From contig NZ_CP063117.1 of NCBI RefSeq assembly GCF_014931375.1, positions 1 to 64,000 of the forward strand: DNA of 64,000 bases, read 5' to 3'. Below, one piece after another: positions 27,593 to 35,886 of the stretch (position 1 is the first letter of the stretch; the number at the start of each line of letters is the position of its first letter). The stretch is from Haemophilus parainfluenzae. Its GTDB lineage: Bacteria > Pseudomonadota > Gammaproteobacteria > Enterobacterales > Pasteurellaceae. The translations under genes were made by a program, and so were the position numbers. Below the pieces are notes generated by a model. The model saw nothing but the letters and a program-made list of their open reading frames with translations, was not told the origin of the DNA and made no database searches.

Positions 27593-27690
27593 TATTTAGA
27601 AGACTAAAGTGCGGTTAATTTTACGTATGTTTTTCATGCTTAAAATCAACCTTATTTTGTAAAATACAACCTTTGATACTGAAGAATACT

Positions 27691-29595
27691 ATGCTTCCCG
27701 AACTCGGATTTCTCTCATTACTCTTCGCCACCACTGCAGCGCTCTTACTTTCCATCGTGCCGCAAATTGGTATTTGGCGAAATAAACCCACTCTCACCAA
27801 TACAGCTTGGGGATTAAGCTATTGCTTCGGTATTTTTACAAGCGTATCCATCGGTATTCTCGCCTACTCTTTTGCGACAGATGATTTCACATTGGAATAC
27901 GTCGCGGCGCATTCTAATTCTCAACTACCGACATTTTTCAAAGTGGCCGCCACTTGGGGCGGGCATGAAGGCTCCATTTTATTTTGGCTTTTCACATTAA
28001 GTCTTTGGTTGGTGGCTTTTGCTTTTTTCTCTCGCAAAAATGACCGCTCTTTTTCTGCTCAAACCCTCTCTTTACTCGGCTTAATTTGTCTTGGGTTTGC
28101 TATTTTCATTTTGTTCTACTCCAATCCATTTGGACGTGCATTCCCTGCCCCAGCAGAAGGGCGAGATCTCAACCCAATGCTGCAAGATATCGGCTTAATT
28201 TTCCACCCGCCGCTTTTATATGTGGGTTATGTGGGCTTTGCCGTTAACTTTGCCATGTCCATTTCAGCTTTAATCTTTAATCGTTCTGCACAAGCAATTG
28301 CGCGTGCAATGCGAGCTTGGGTTCTCGTTTCTTGGTTATTCTTAACATTAGGGATCGTGCTCGGTGCATGGTGGGCATATTACGAATTAGGCTGGGGCGG
28401 CTGGTGGTTCTGGGACCCAGTAGAAAATGCTTCACTTATGCCATGGTTATTGGGACTCGCACTTTTACACAGTTTGATGGTGACTGAAAAGCAAGGCATG
28501 TTTAGCTACTGGACAACACTCTTTTCCCTACTCGCTTTTGCATTCAGTGTATTAGGCACATTTATTGTCCGTTCAGGCGCATTAACTTCCGTGCACGCCT
28601 TTGCTTTAGATAGTTCCCGTGGTTATGTGTTATTGCTCATTTTCTTCTTACTGACTGTCGGCTCGCTCAGCTTATTTGCGCTACGCACAAATACCAACGA
28701 AAGTGCGGTCAAATTTCCACTCATTTCTAAAACTGGGGCGATTTTAGGTTTAAACATCGTATTGACCGTGGCCACCGTCAGCACATTCTTAGGCACTTTC
28801 TATCCAATGCTATTCCAAGCCATGAATTGGGGCAGTATTTCCGTAGGAGCCCCTTACTTTAATAGTATTTTCTTACCCTTGCTTACGTTAGTGCTTTTTG
28901 CCATGGCGGGCACTCTTTGCTTAGGCTGGTTTAAAGCCGATAAGAAACACTTTTTCAAACGCTTGTTATTACTCATTCCTGCAGCAGTGATGGCTTATGG
29001 CATGATTTGGAATGCGTTGCAAAATGACAGTGCGTTACGTTTCCATTTCTTCGCTTATGTGTTGCTCACCCTCGCTATTTGGGTATTATTCGTCACCTTA
29101 TGGCAAAATTGGGCAAAAGTCAGACTTGCCTATTTCGGGATGATTCTCGCACACTGTGGCGTGGCTATTGCGACAATGGGCGCCGTGATGAGTAGTTACT
29201 TTGGCAGTGAATTAGGTGTTAGACTTGCACCACAACAAAGCCAGCAATTAGGTCAATTTGAATTCCATTATGATCGTTTTTCCAATGAAATTGGGCCAAA
29301 CTTTACCGCCGAAGTTGCTTTCTTTAACGTGTCAAAACAAGGCAAACCTTACGCTGAAATTGTACCAGAACGCCGCTATTACGACGTTCGTACCATGACC
29401 ATGAGTGAAGTGGGTTTAGATGCTGGTCTTTGGGGCGATTTATATATTGTGATGGGCGATAACTTAGGCAAAGGTGAGTTCACATTCCGCTTACATTACA
29501 AACCACTTATTCGCTGGTTATGGCTCGGAGGCATTTTAATGGCACTTGGCGCATTATGTTCAGCCATCAATTTGAAGAGAAAACGCGATGAATAA
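27691..29595 (+). CDS. nrfE: Haem lyase subunit CcmF/NrfE
   Basis: This membrane protein of the CcmF/NrfE family ligates haem to apocytochromes; next to nrfABCD it most likely serves the CWTCK site of NrfA. It has about 14 membrane segments and the tryptophan-rich WWD motif ([17 protein letters not shown], near 250), with conserved haem-ligand regions such as [12 protein letters not shown]. The frame can open at a TTG at 27673, but [17 protein letters not shown] from 27691 matches relatives (634 residues). An uptake sequence lies at 28701-28709. Separate ccm genes may exist elsewhere, so the nrfE name rests on context. Confidence 0.88.
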   Translation: MLPELGFLSLLFATTAALLLSIVPQIGIWRNKPTLTNTAWGLSYCFGIFTSVSIGILAYSFATDDFTLEYVAAHSNSQLPTFFKVAATWGGHEGSILFWLFTLSLWLVAFAFFSRKNDRSFSAQTLSLLGLICLGFAIFILFYSNPFGRAFPAPAEGRDLNPMLQDIGLIFHPPLLYVGYVGFAVNFAMSISALIFNRSAQAIARAMRAWVLVSWLFLTLGIVLGAWWAYYELGWGGWWFWDPVENASLMPWLLGLALLHSLMVTEKQGMFSYWTTLFSLLAFAFSVLGTFIVRSGALTSVHAFALDSSRGYVLLLIFFLLTVGSLSLFALRTNTNESAVKFPLISKTGAILGLNIVLTVATVSTFLGTFYPMLFQAMNWGSISVGAPYFNSIFLPLLTLVLFAMAGTLCLGWFKADKKHFFKRLLLLIPAAVMAYGMIWNALQNDSALRFHFFAYVLLTLAIWVLFVTLWQNWAKVRLAYFGMILAHCGVAIATMGAVMSSYFGSELGVRLAPQQSQQLGQFEFHYDRFSNEIGPNFTAEVAFFNVSKQGKPYAEIVPERRYYDVRTMTMSEVGLDAGLWGDLYIVMGDNLGKGEFTFRLHYKPLIRWLWLGGILMALGALCSAINLKRKRDE

Positions 29596-30118
29596 AAAGT
29601 TTATTTTGTTTTTACCACTGATTTTATTATTGAGCGTTTGCTTACTGCTTTTTGTTGGTTTGCATAAAGATCCCAAACAAATTGCCTCTGCACTCATTAA
29701 TAAGCCCGTGCCGGAATTCTATCAAGCAAATCTACTTGAACCGAGTCAAATTGTCAGCCCAAGAGATTTCCCAAAGAAACCTTTTCTGCTTAATGTGTGG
29801 GGAAGTTGGTGTGGCTATTGCCAACAAGAACACCCTCTTTTGATGGAAATATCAAAAGAAGTCCCCATTGTTGGAATCGACTATCGTGACAAACCTCAAA
29901 ATGGCATTGCGATGCTCGAACGCATGGGCAATCCGTTCATACTTACCATTGACGATAGCCGTGGTGAATTTGCGATGCAATTGGGCGTAGATGGTGCCCC
30001 AGAAACCTATGTTGTCGATGAACACGGCATGATCCGTTATCGTCATTCTGGCTATATGGATCGTGAAACGTGGCTCACTGAGATCAAACCAAAACTTGAT
30101 GAATTAACAAAAAAGTAA
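29588..30118 (+). CDS. dsbE: Thiol:disulfide interchange protein DsbE/NrfX type
   Basis: A membrane-anchored periplasmic thioredoxin-fold protein that reduces the cysteines of haem-attachment sites. One N-terminal helix (about 4-25) is followed by a thioredoxin domain with the active site WCGYC near residue 75 and the cis-Pro segment GAPETYVVD near 135. The 176-residue length fits DsbE/CcmG. Its ATG overlaps the nrfE stop by 8 bases (ATGAATAA), and one base separates it from the next gene. Confidence 0.9.
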   Translation: MNKKFILFLPLILLLSVCLLLFVGLHKDPKQIASALINKPVPEFYQANLLEPSQIVSPRDFPKKPFLLNVWGSWCGYCQQEHPLLMEISKEVPIVGIDYRDKPQNGIAMLERMGNPFILTIDDSRGEFAMQLGVDGAPETYVVDEHGMIRYRHSGYMDRETWLTEIKPKLDELTKK

Positions 30119-30119
30119 A

Positions 30120-31175
30120 ATGAAAAAATTAACCCGATTTCTGACCGCACTTTTACTGACTTTCGCCCTTTTTGCTCACGCAGAAATGGTGGATACCTAT
30201 GCGTTTAAAAACCAAGCCGATCGTACTCGAGCTGTTGAACTGGCAAAATCTTTACGTTGCCCACAATGTCAGAATCAGAATTTAGTTGAGTCCAATTCGC
30301 CGATTGCTTATGACTTACGTATTGAAGTCTATAAAATGGTAGATGAAGGAAAAACGAATCAGCAAATTATCGACACGATGACAGCACGTTTTGGTAATTT
30401 CGTGAACTATAAGCCCCCTTTCCAATGGAATACCGCACTCCTCTGGCTATTGCCTATTTTGCTATTAATTGGTGCTTTTGCATTGATTTTGTTTTCCACT
30501 AAAAAATCAGAAGACGCCCCCAAACCACTTGAAAATCAACCTCATACAGCGCCTAAAGAAGAAAAAAGTGCGGTCAAATTTGAAACCAAATCCGCTATTT
30601 GGGTCTTTGCAATCTTATTGATTCTTCCTTTAAGTTATTACTTCTCCCTTGATCGTTTTGAGCGTGTTCAACAAGGCGAAAAAGAGATGGTTGAGCTTGC
30701 CAATAAAAAAGCCGATACATCAATGGTGCATCAAAAAGAAGATATGGTGCTCAAAATTCAAAATAAAATTCGAGAAGATGTGAATAACCCTGAGCTTTGG
30801 GCTCAGCTTGGTGATGCCTATATGCAAAATGATGAATTTGATCATGCGCTCATCGCCTATAGCAATGCAGAAAAAATTTCAGGCATAACACCGGCTATTT
30901 TAGGCTTAAAAGCAACCGCACTTTATTATCAAGCAGGTCAAAATATCACACCACAAATCCAGCAAATAATGGATGAGGCGTTAAAACAAGATAAACATGA
31001 AATCTCGGTAATCACATTATTGGCGACTGAAGCTTTTAAAAATCACGAAGCTGAAAAAGCCAAAGCTTATTGGCAGCAATTATTAGATTCAGGTAATGCT
31101 GCCGTGGATCGTCGTACTGTCATCCAACGAATCAAAATGATAGACTATTTTGAAAAAGGGCAAGTATCACAATAA
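30120..31175 (+). CDS. nrfF: NrfF-NrfG (CcmH-type) haem lyase subunit with TPR domain
   Basis: A 351-residue protein joining two functions: an N-terminal NrfF/CcmH domain with signal peptide and redox motif LRCPQCQNQNL (near residues 45-55), a membrane helix near 105-125, a second hydrophobic helix near 158-175, and a C-terminal tetratricopeptide region like NrfG (about 200-345; PELWAQLGDAYMQNDEFDHALIAYSNAEK). The TPR part would hold the apocytochrome for haem attachment. In E. coli nrfF and nrfG are separate genes, while E. coli CcmH is fused like this one. Uptake sequences lie at 30144, 30566 and 30915. The ATG starts directly after the dsbE stop. Confidence 0.88.
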   Translation: MKKLTRFLTALLLTFALFAHAEMVDTYAFKNQADRTRAVELAKSLRCPQCQNQNLVESNSPIAYDLRIEVYKMVDEGKTNQQIIDTMTARFGNFVNYKPPFQWNTALLWLLPILLLIGAFALILFSTKKSEDAPKPLENQPHTAPKEEKSAVKFETKSAIWVFAILLILPLSYYFSLDRFERVQQGEKEMVELANKKADTSMVHQKEDMVLKIQNKIREDVNNPELWAQLGDAYMQNDEFDHALIAYSNAEKISGITPAILGLKATALYYQAGQNITPQIQQIMDEALKQDKHEISVITLLATEAFKNHEAEKAKAYWQQLLDSGNAAVDRRTVIQRIKMIDYFEKGQVSQ

Positions 31176-31178
31176 ATT

Positions 31179-32381
31179 ATGAGTCGCTATTCAGAAAATA
31201 TCATTATTGGAGCCGGTGCAGCCGGCTTATTTTGTGCCGCTCAGTTAGGCAAACAGGGCAAACAAGTCACAATTTTTGATAACGGTAAAAAAATTGGTCG
31301 AAAAATTTTAATGTCTGGCGGTGGATTCTGTAATTTCACCAATATGGAAATTACGTCTGGCCGTTATATCAGCCAGAACAAACACTTCGTCAAATCCGCC
31401 TTAAAACGTTATACACAATGGGATTTTATTGCTTTAGTCGCTGAGTATGGCATTCCTTACCACGAAAAAGAATTAGGTCAGTTATTTTGTGATAACGGTG
31501 CAGAAGATATCGTAAAGATGCTCGGAACGGAATGTGACAAATACGGTGTTCACATTCAACTACGAAGCGAAGTGAGTGATGTTGAAAGCGTTGAACACAG
31601 CACTAATGCACGGTTCAAATTAAAGGTAAATGCGATTGAATGGCAATGTCGAAATTTGATTATTGCCACGGGTGGGCTCTCTATGCCTGGCTTAGGCGCT
31701 TCGCCTTTTGGCTATCAAATTGCAGAACAATTTGGATTAAATGTGATTCCTCCGCGAGCAAGTCTTGTGCCATTCACGTGGCGAGAAAGTGAAAAATTCT
31801 ACGCGGCACTATCCGGAATTTCATTAGACGTAGCGGCAACAAATCAAAACAAAACCTTTACTCACCAAATGCTATTTACCCATCGTGGTTTATCAGGCCC
31901 TGCTATTTTACAGATCTCCAATTATTGGCAACCGGGTGAAAGCATTCATTTAGATTTATTGCCCTATAACAACATTCGTCATCATTTGGATGAAATGCGT
32001 CAATCTTCACCTAAATTACAATTAAAGACCGTATTAAGTCGATTATTACCAAAAAAATTAGTCGAACTTTGGTTAGAACAAGGCTTGATTCAAGACGAAG
32101 TGATTGCAAATTTAAGTAAAGTGCGGTTAGAAAATCTAGAGAATTTAATCCACAACTGGCAATTTATACCTAATGGCACTGAGGGCTACCGAACGGCTGA
32201 AGTCACGATGGGTGGTGTCGATACTCATGAAATCTCATCTAAAACCATGGAAGCGACAAAGATTAAAGGCCTCTATTTTATTGGTGAAGTGCTCGATGTT
32301 GTTGGCTGGTTAGGTGGTTACAACTTTCAATGGGCATGGAGTTCTGCTGCCGTTTGTGCAATGGGGATTGCTGAAGGCTAA
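31179..32381 (+). CDS. HI0933-family NAD(P)/FAD-dependent flavoprotein
   Basis: A 400-residue flavoprotein of the HI0933/YhiN family; the physiological substrate is unknown to me. The N-terminal FAD-binding GAGAAGLFCAAQLG (about 12-25) and a second segment GRKILMSGGGFCNFTN are visible, as are the C-terminal TAEVTMGGVDTHEIS and GLYFIGEVLDVVGWLGGYNFQWAWSSA that close the FAD site. It follows nrfF by three bases, the same arrangement as HI0934-HI0933 in H. influenzae, so it is probably co-transcribed with the haem-lyase genes. An uptake sequence lies at 32119-32127. Confidence 0.88.
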   Translation: MSRYSENIIIGAGAAGLFCAAQLGKQGKQVTIFDNGKKIGRKILMSGGGFCNFTNMEITSGRYISQNKHFVKSALKRYTQWDFIALVAEYGIPYHEKELGQLFCDNGAEDIVKMLGTECDKYGVHIQLRSEVSDVESVEHSTNARFKLKVNAIEWQCRNLIIATGGLSMPGLGASPFGYQIAEQFGLNVIPPRASLVPFTWRESEKFYAALSGISLDVAATNQNKTFTHQMLFTHRGLSGPAILQISNYWQPGESIHLDLLPYNNIRHHLDEMRQSSPKLQLKTVLSRLLPKKLVELWLEQGLIQDEVIANLSKVRLENLENLIHNWQFIPNGTEGYRTAEVTMGGVDTHEISSKTMEATKIKGLYFIGEVLDVVGWLGGYNFQWAWSSAAVCAMGIAEG

Positions 32382-32491
32382 TAATTCTCTGCATTAATTA
32401 TTTTCATCATAAATGAAAAAATCATTACTTTGATCATGAAATATCCTTACGTTAAAATCAGCATACGAAAATAAAAAAGAAGGATATAAAC

Positions 32492-33586
32492 ATGACATCA
32501 AGAACACTTCCCTTTCACGCTGATACAGTCGGTTCATATTTACGTTCTCAACCTTTAAAAGAAGCCCGTGCAAAATTTGCAGCAGGTGAAATTTCTCGTG
32601 AACAATTAACGGAAGTTGAGGATCAAGAAATTGCTAAATTGGTACAAGCTCAGTTAGATGCTGGTATTCAAGTCATCACTGATGGGGAATATCGCCGTGC
32701 ATTTTGGCATATTGATTTCTTAGAAAACCTAAATGGCATCGAAGGTTATCACCCTGAACATGGTTATAAATTTAATGGTGTGGAAACCAAACCTTACAAT
32801 ACTCGCTGCTGCGGTAAAGTATCTTGGAATCCAAACCACCCATTTATCAAACATTTTAAAAAATTAAAAGACATTGTTGGAGATTGCGGTGTCGTAAAAT
32901 ATACCATTCCAAGCCCAAATCAATTAATGTATCCAATTCAATGGGATACTGGCGTTTATGCGACACGTGCAGAATTTGCCAAAGATGTTCAACAGGCTTA
33001 TAAAGATGCGATCAAAGCCTTCTATGATGCAGGTTGCCGTTATTTACAATTTGATGATGTATATTGGGGATCACTCTGTAACAATCACTTAAAACCTGAA
33101 TTTGAAGCAGATAAAGCACAAGCGCTTGAAAATATTCAAGTTGTATTAGCTGCTAAACCAGCTGATATGGTTATCACAACGCATGTTTGCCGTGGCAATT
33201 TCCGTTCAACCTATTTATTAACCGGTGCATACGATCCTATTGCGGATGCGTTATTTGGCCAAACCCAATACGATGGCTACTTCCTGGAATATGATGATGA
33301 GCGTTCTGGTGGGTTTGAACCATTAAAACACTTTGCCAATAATCCACACAAAGGCCGAGTCGTATTAGGCTTAATCAGTTCAAAATTCCCTGAATTAGAA
33401 GATAAAGCGGCTATTAAATCTCGCATTGAAGAAGCGACTAAATATGTTCCACTTGAACAGCTTTGCTTAAGCCCACAATGTGGTTTTGCGTCAACCGAAG
33501 AAGGGAATATCATGACGGAAGCACAGCAATGGGCAAAAGTCCGTTACGTTGAAGAAATTGCTAAAGAAGTATGGGGTGAAGATTAA
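32492..33586 (+). CDS. Single-domain cobalamin-independent methionine synthase-like protein
   Basis: A 364-residue protein resembling only the C-terminal catalytic half of MetE, like B. subtilis YxjG/YxjH. Candidate zinc ligands are His231 and Cys233 in TTHVCRGNF and Cys330 in LSPQCGFAS, with Glu266 (LEYDDERSG) a likely fourth. The N-terminal DTVGSYLR and DGEYRRAFWHIDFL are family-typical. It may methylate homocysteine or release a methyl group from another donor; lacking the MetE N-terminal domain, it is unlikely to be a standard folate-dependent MetE. Upstream (32401-32419) lies an inverted repeat TTTTCAT-N5-ATGAAAA of unknown role. It stands alone, ending at its own terminator. Confidence 0.8.
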   Translation: MTSRTLPFHADTVGSYLRSQPLKEARAKFAAGEISREQLTEVEDQEIAKLVQAQLDAGIQVITDGEYRRAFWHIDFLENLNGIEGYHPEHGYKFNGVETKPYNTRCCGKVSWNPNHPFIKHFKKLKDIVGDCGVVKYTIPSPNQLMYPIQWDTGVYATRAEFAKDVQQAYKDAIKAFYDAGCRYLQFDDVYWGSLCNNHLKPEFEADKAQALENIQVVLAAKPADMVITTHVCRGNFRSTYLLTGAYDPIADALFGQTQYDGYFLEYDDERSGGFEPLKHFANNPHKGRVVLGLISSKFPELEDKAAIKSRIEEATKYVPLEQLCLSPQCGFASTEEGNIMTEAQQWAKVRYVEEIAKEVWGED

Positions 33587-33633
33587 TTCATTTCATAAAA
33601 ACATACTGTTTTTTAACCGCACTTTTGTAATCT

Positions 33634-33660
33634 GAGAGCGTAGCAATACGCTCTTTTTTA
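33634..33660 (+). terminator. Terminator of MetE-like gene
   Basis: AGAGCGTA (33635-33642) pairs with TACGCTCT (33647-33654) around a GCAA tetraloop and is followed by TTTTTA. An uptake sequence lies just upstream (33616-33624). Confidence 0.85.
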
Positions 33661-33681
33661 TTACTTCCTTTCAATAAATAA

Positions 33682-33710
33682 AAAAGCTGATGTTATTCAC
33701 ATCAGCTTTT
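33682..33710 (-). terminator. Terminator of MHS transporter gene
   Basis: AAAAGCTGATG (33682-33692) pairs with CATCAGCTTTT (33700-33710) around a 7-base loop; it ends in a T-run leftward, serving the transporter whose stop is at 33727. Confidence 0.85.
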
Positions 33711-33726
33711 CATTATCAATTTGTCA

Positions 33727-35043
33727 CTAGATTTGCGTTAAATCAACGTTTTTCGTTTCTTTTGAGGCTAATAACGCTAACAAGGTTAAGAATGCATTAA
33801 TGGCTAAATAAATCCCCACGCCCATTAAGCCATAAAGTGCATTGATTTTTAATGAAATCATTGCCGCAATGGTTGCCCCGATAATGGATGCAATATTGTA
33901 GGCTAAAGAAGCGCCAGAATAACGTACTTCCGTTGGGAATAATTCAGGTAATAACGCCGCCATTGGACCAAATGTCATGCCCATTAATGCCATACCAATT
34001 ACTAAGAAAGCAAATACAGAAGCTGGTGTACCGTTTCCAAGGAATAATGGCATACATAATGCAAAAATTAAAATGCTGACCGTTGTCCAAATTAACCATT
34101 TGCGACGACCGATTTTATCTGCATAAAGACCTGAAATACTGATAAAAATCGCAAAAACGATCGCACTCATTAAAAGTAATCCCGTGAAGGTATTGGCAGG
34201 AATGCCTAACCCCATAGGATAGCCCGCTTCTGAAAGGGTTGCCGGTGTACGAGAATACGCTTGAGCAAAGGCAGTCATAATATAGAACAAGGAATAAGTC
34301 GCCACCATAATAAAGGTACCAATCACCATCGGTTTAAAGTGTTTAGTAAATACCACACTCACCGGTGCTTTTAATTTTTTCCCTTTTTCTTCCGCTTCAA
34401 CGAAGACATGGCTCTCATGTAAAGTTAAACGAACATACAACCCAACTAAAACTAAAGCTAAAGAAGAAACAAACGGGATACGCCATGCCCACTCAACAAG
34501 GGCTTGTTGCCCCCAGAAATAGCTCACTAAGAAGAAGGTCGCATTAGCCACAAATAAACCAATTGGCGCACCTAATTGAGGGAATGTGCCATACCAAGCT
34601 CGTTTTCCTTCTGGCGCATTTTCTGTTGCCACTAAAGCAGCACCGCCCCATTCACCACCAAGACCAATCCCCTGACCGACTCGGCAAATACATAACAAAA
34701 TCGGTGCCCAAATACCAATTTGAGAATAAGTCGGCAATAAACCGATAACGACCGTCGATCCGCCCATTAAAACCAAAGAGGCGACCAAGGTTTTCTTACG
34801 GCCAATCTTATCACCGAAGTGCCCAAATAAAGCAGAGCCAATTGGACGAGCAAAGAACGCTAAGGCTAGTGTTGAAAGAGAAAGCAAATCATCTGAAAGC
34901 GGATCGCCACTATGGAAGAATTGCGTGTTAAAAACTAATACTGCCGCAGCGGCATAGATATAATAATCGAAGAATTCAATTGCGGTACCCACCATAGAGG
35001 CTAAAGCAACCTTAAGTGGATCATTACGAAGTTGTGAGGACAT
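33727..35043 (-). CDS. MFS transporter, metabolite:H+ symporter (MHS) family
   Basis: A 438-residue, 12-helix permease of the ShiA/ProP/KgtP-like MHS family. N-terminal TAIEFFDYYIYAAAAV, the loop motif GHFGDKIGRKKTL near 80, QGIGLGGEWGGAALVATE near 125 and PEGKRAWYGTFPQLGAPIG are characteristic. The substrate cannot be read from sequence; the family transports organic acids, osmolytes and amino acid derivatives. It forms a single leftward unit between terminators. AAGGAAG lies before the ATG. Confidence 0.85.
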   Translation of the reverse strand: MSSQLRNDPLKVALASMVGTAIEFFDYYIYAAAAVLVFNTQFFHSGDPLSDDLLSLSTLALAFFARPIGSALFGHFGDKIGRKKTLVASLVLMGGSTVVIGLLPTYSQIGIWAPILLCICRVGQGIGLGGEWGGAALVATENAPEGKRAWYGTFPQLGAPIGLFVANATFFLVSYFWGQQALVEWAWRIPFVSSLALVLVGLYVRLTLHESHVFVEAEEKGKKLKAPVSVVFTKHFKPMVIGTFIMVATYSLFYIMTAFAQAYSRTPATLSEAGYPMGLGIPANTFTGLLLMSAIVFAIFISISGLYADKIGRRKWLIWTTVSILIFALCMPLFLGNGTPASVFAFLVIGMALMGMTFGPMAALLPELFPTEVRYSGASLAYNIASIIGATIAAMISLKINALYGLMGVGIYLAINAFLTLLALLASKETKNVDLTQI

Positions 35044-35096
35044 TTTGCTTCCTTAAGAGTCAAATAAAATGAAAGGGCTAAATCCTAGCATTTCCC

Positions 35097-35840
35097 TTAA
35101 GGTTGAGCAATTTTTAATACGATATTTTCGATTTTTTCAGCAAAATATGTCGGATTTTCTAAATGTGCATTATGACCAGCGTCAGGAATAAGCGTTAAAT
35201 TGAGTTGATTAGCCTCTGCCATTTGACGAAACTTCTGATCTCGCTCACCACAAAAATAAAAAAATGGCAGCAAACTTGACCGCACTTTCTCTCGAAAATC
35301 AGGCTGTTTGGCAAGGCTAGTGGCTAATAACATATGACCAATGTTTGCCCCACAATTGGCTTTTCGCTTGTCAATTAATGCTTTGCGTTGCTGATGATTT
35401 AAATGAGAAAAAACAGGCTGTTGATACCAATCTTCGAGCACGGTTTCAGGCTTTTCATGAAAAAAACACTCAGCCCACATTTCGTCATTGACCAAACGAC
35501 TTTGCTTTTCTTGCTCAGACTGTAAACCTAAATTCGCCCCTTCTAAAATGACGGCCTTTAAATGCCCTATTTTCACTTTCGCTTGCAGTGCATAATATTG
35601 TGCGATTCGTCCACCAAGTGAATAACCGATTAAGATATAAGGCTCATTTTTTATGAGATGTTGAATTTGTTCTTCAAGGCTCTGAGCGGTTTGCTCAAAA
35701 TCTTCAACGGCAACAGCTTTATTCTCTCCATGAAACGGTAAATCGAGAGAGAGACAACGAAAGTGCGGTAGATTTTCAATGACTTTTTGCCAATCTGATT
35801 TCGTGCCTAATAGGCCGTGGAGAAAAACAAGATTCATCAT
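35097..35840 (-). CDS. menH: SHCHC synthase MenH (alpha/beta hydrolase)
   Basis: MenH converts the MenD product SEPHCHC to SHCHC in menaquinone synthesis. The protein (247 residues from 35840) has an alpha/beta-hydrolase fold with LVFLHGLLGT near the N-terminus, the nucleophile elbow GYSLGGR near 90, and C-terminal PDAGHNAHLENP carrying the catalytic His. The open frame runs further upstream through a hairpin, so the start is taken at the tandem ATGs at 35840/35837. It lies downstream of menD; a terminator-like hairpin (35862-35880) lies between them. An uptake sequence is at 35279-35287 and another at 35761-35769. Confidence 0.9.
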   Translation of the reverse strand: MMNLVFLHGLLGTKSDWQKVIENLPHFRCLSLDLPFHGENKAVAVEDFEQTAQSLEEQIQHLIKNEPYILIGYSLGGRIAQYYALQAKVKIGHLKAVILEGANLGLQSEQEKQSRLVNDEMWAECFFHEKPETVLEDWYQQPVFSHLNHQQRKALIDKRKANCGANIGHMLLATSLAKQPDFREKVRSSLLPFFYFCGERDQKFRQMAEANQLNLTLIPDAGHNAHLENPTYFAEKIENIVLKIAQP

Positions 35841-35861
35841 AATAATGCCATATAAAGAAAT

Positions 35862-35880
35862 CCCCTCTATATAAGAGGGG
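35862..35880 (-). terminator. Hairpin between menD and menH
   Basis: CCCCTCT (35862-35868) pairs perfectly with AGAGGGG (35874-35880) around a 5-base AT loop. It begins 7 bases after the menD stop and is followed leftward by a weak T-rich stretch, so it may lower menH expression or stabilise the upstream mRNA. Confidence 0.6.
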
Positions 35881-35886
35881 AAAAAA

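Noticed and set aside
32401..32419. Inverted repeat before the MetE-like gene as a MetJ or MetR site
   Set aside because: It lacks MetJ AGACGTCT boxes, and the arms are in the wrong order for MetR TGAA-N5-TTCA; kept only as an unknown inverted repeat.
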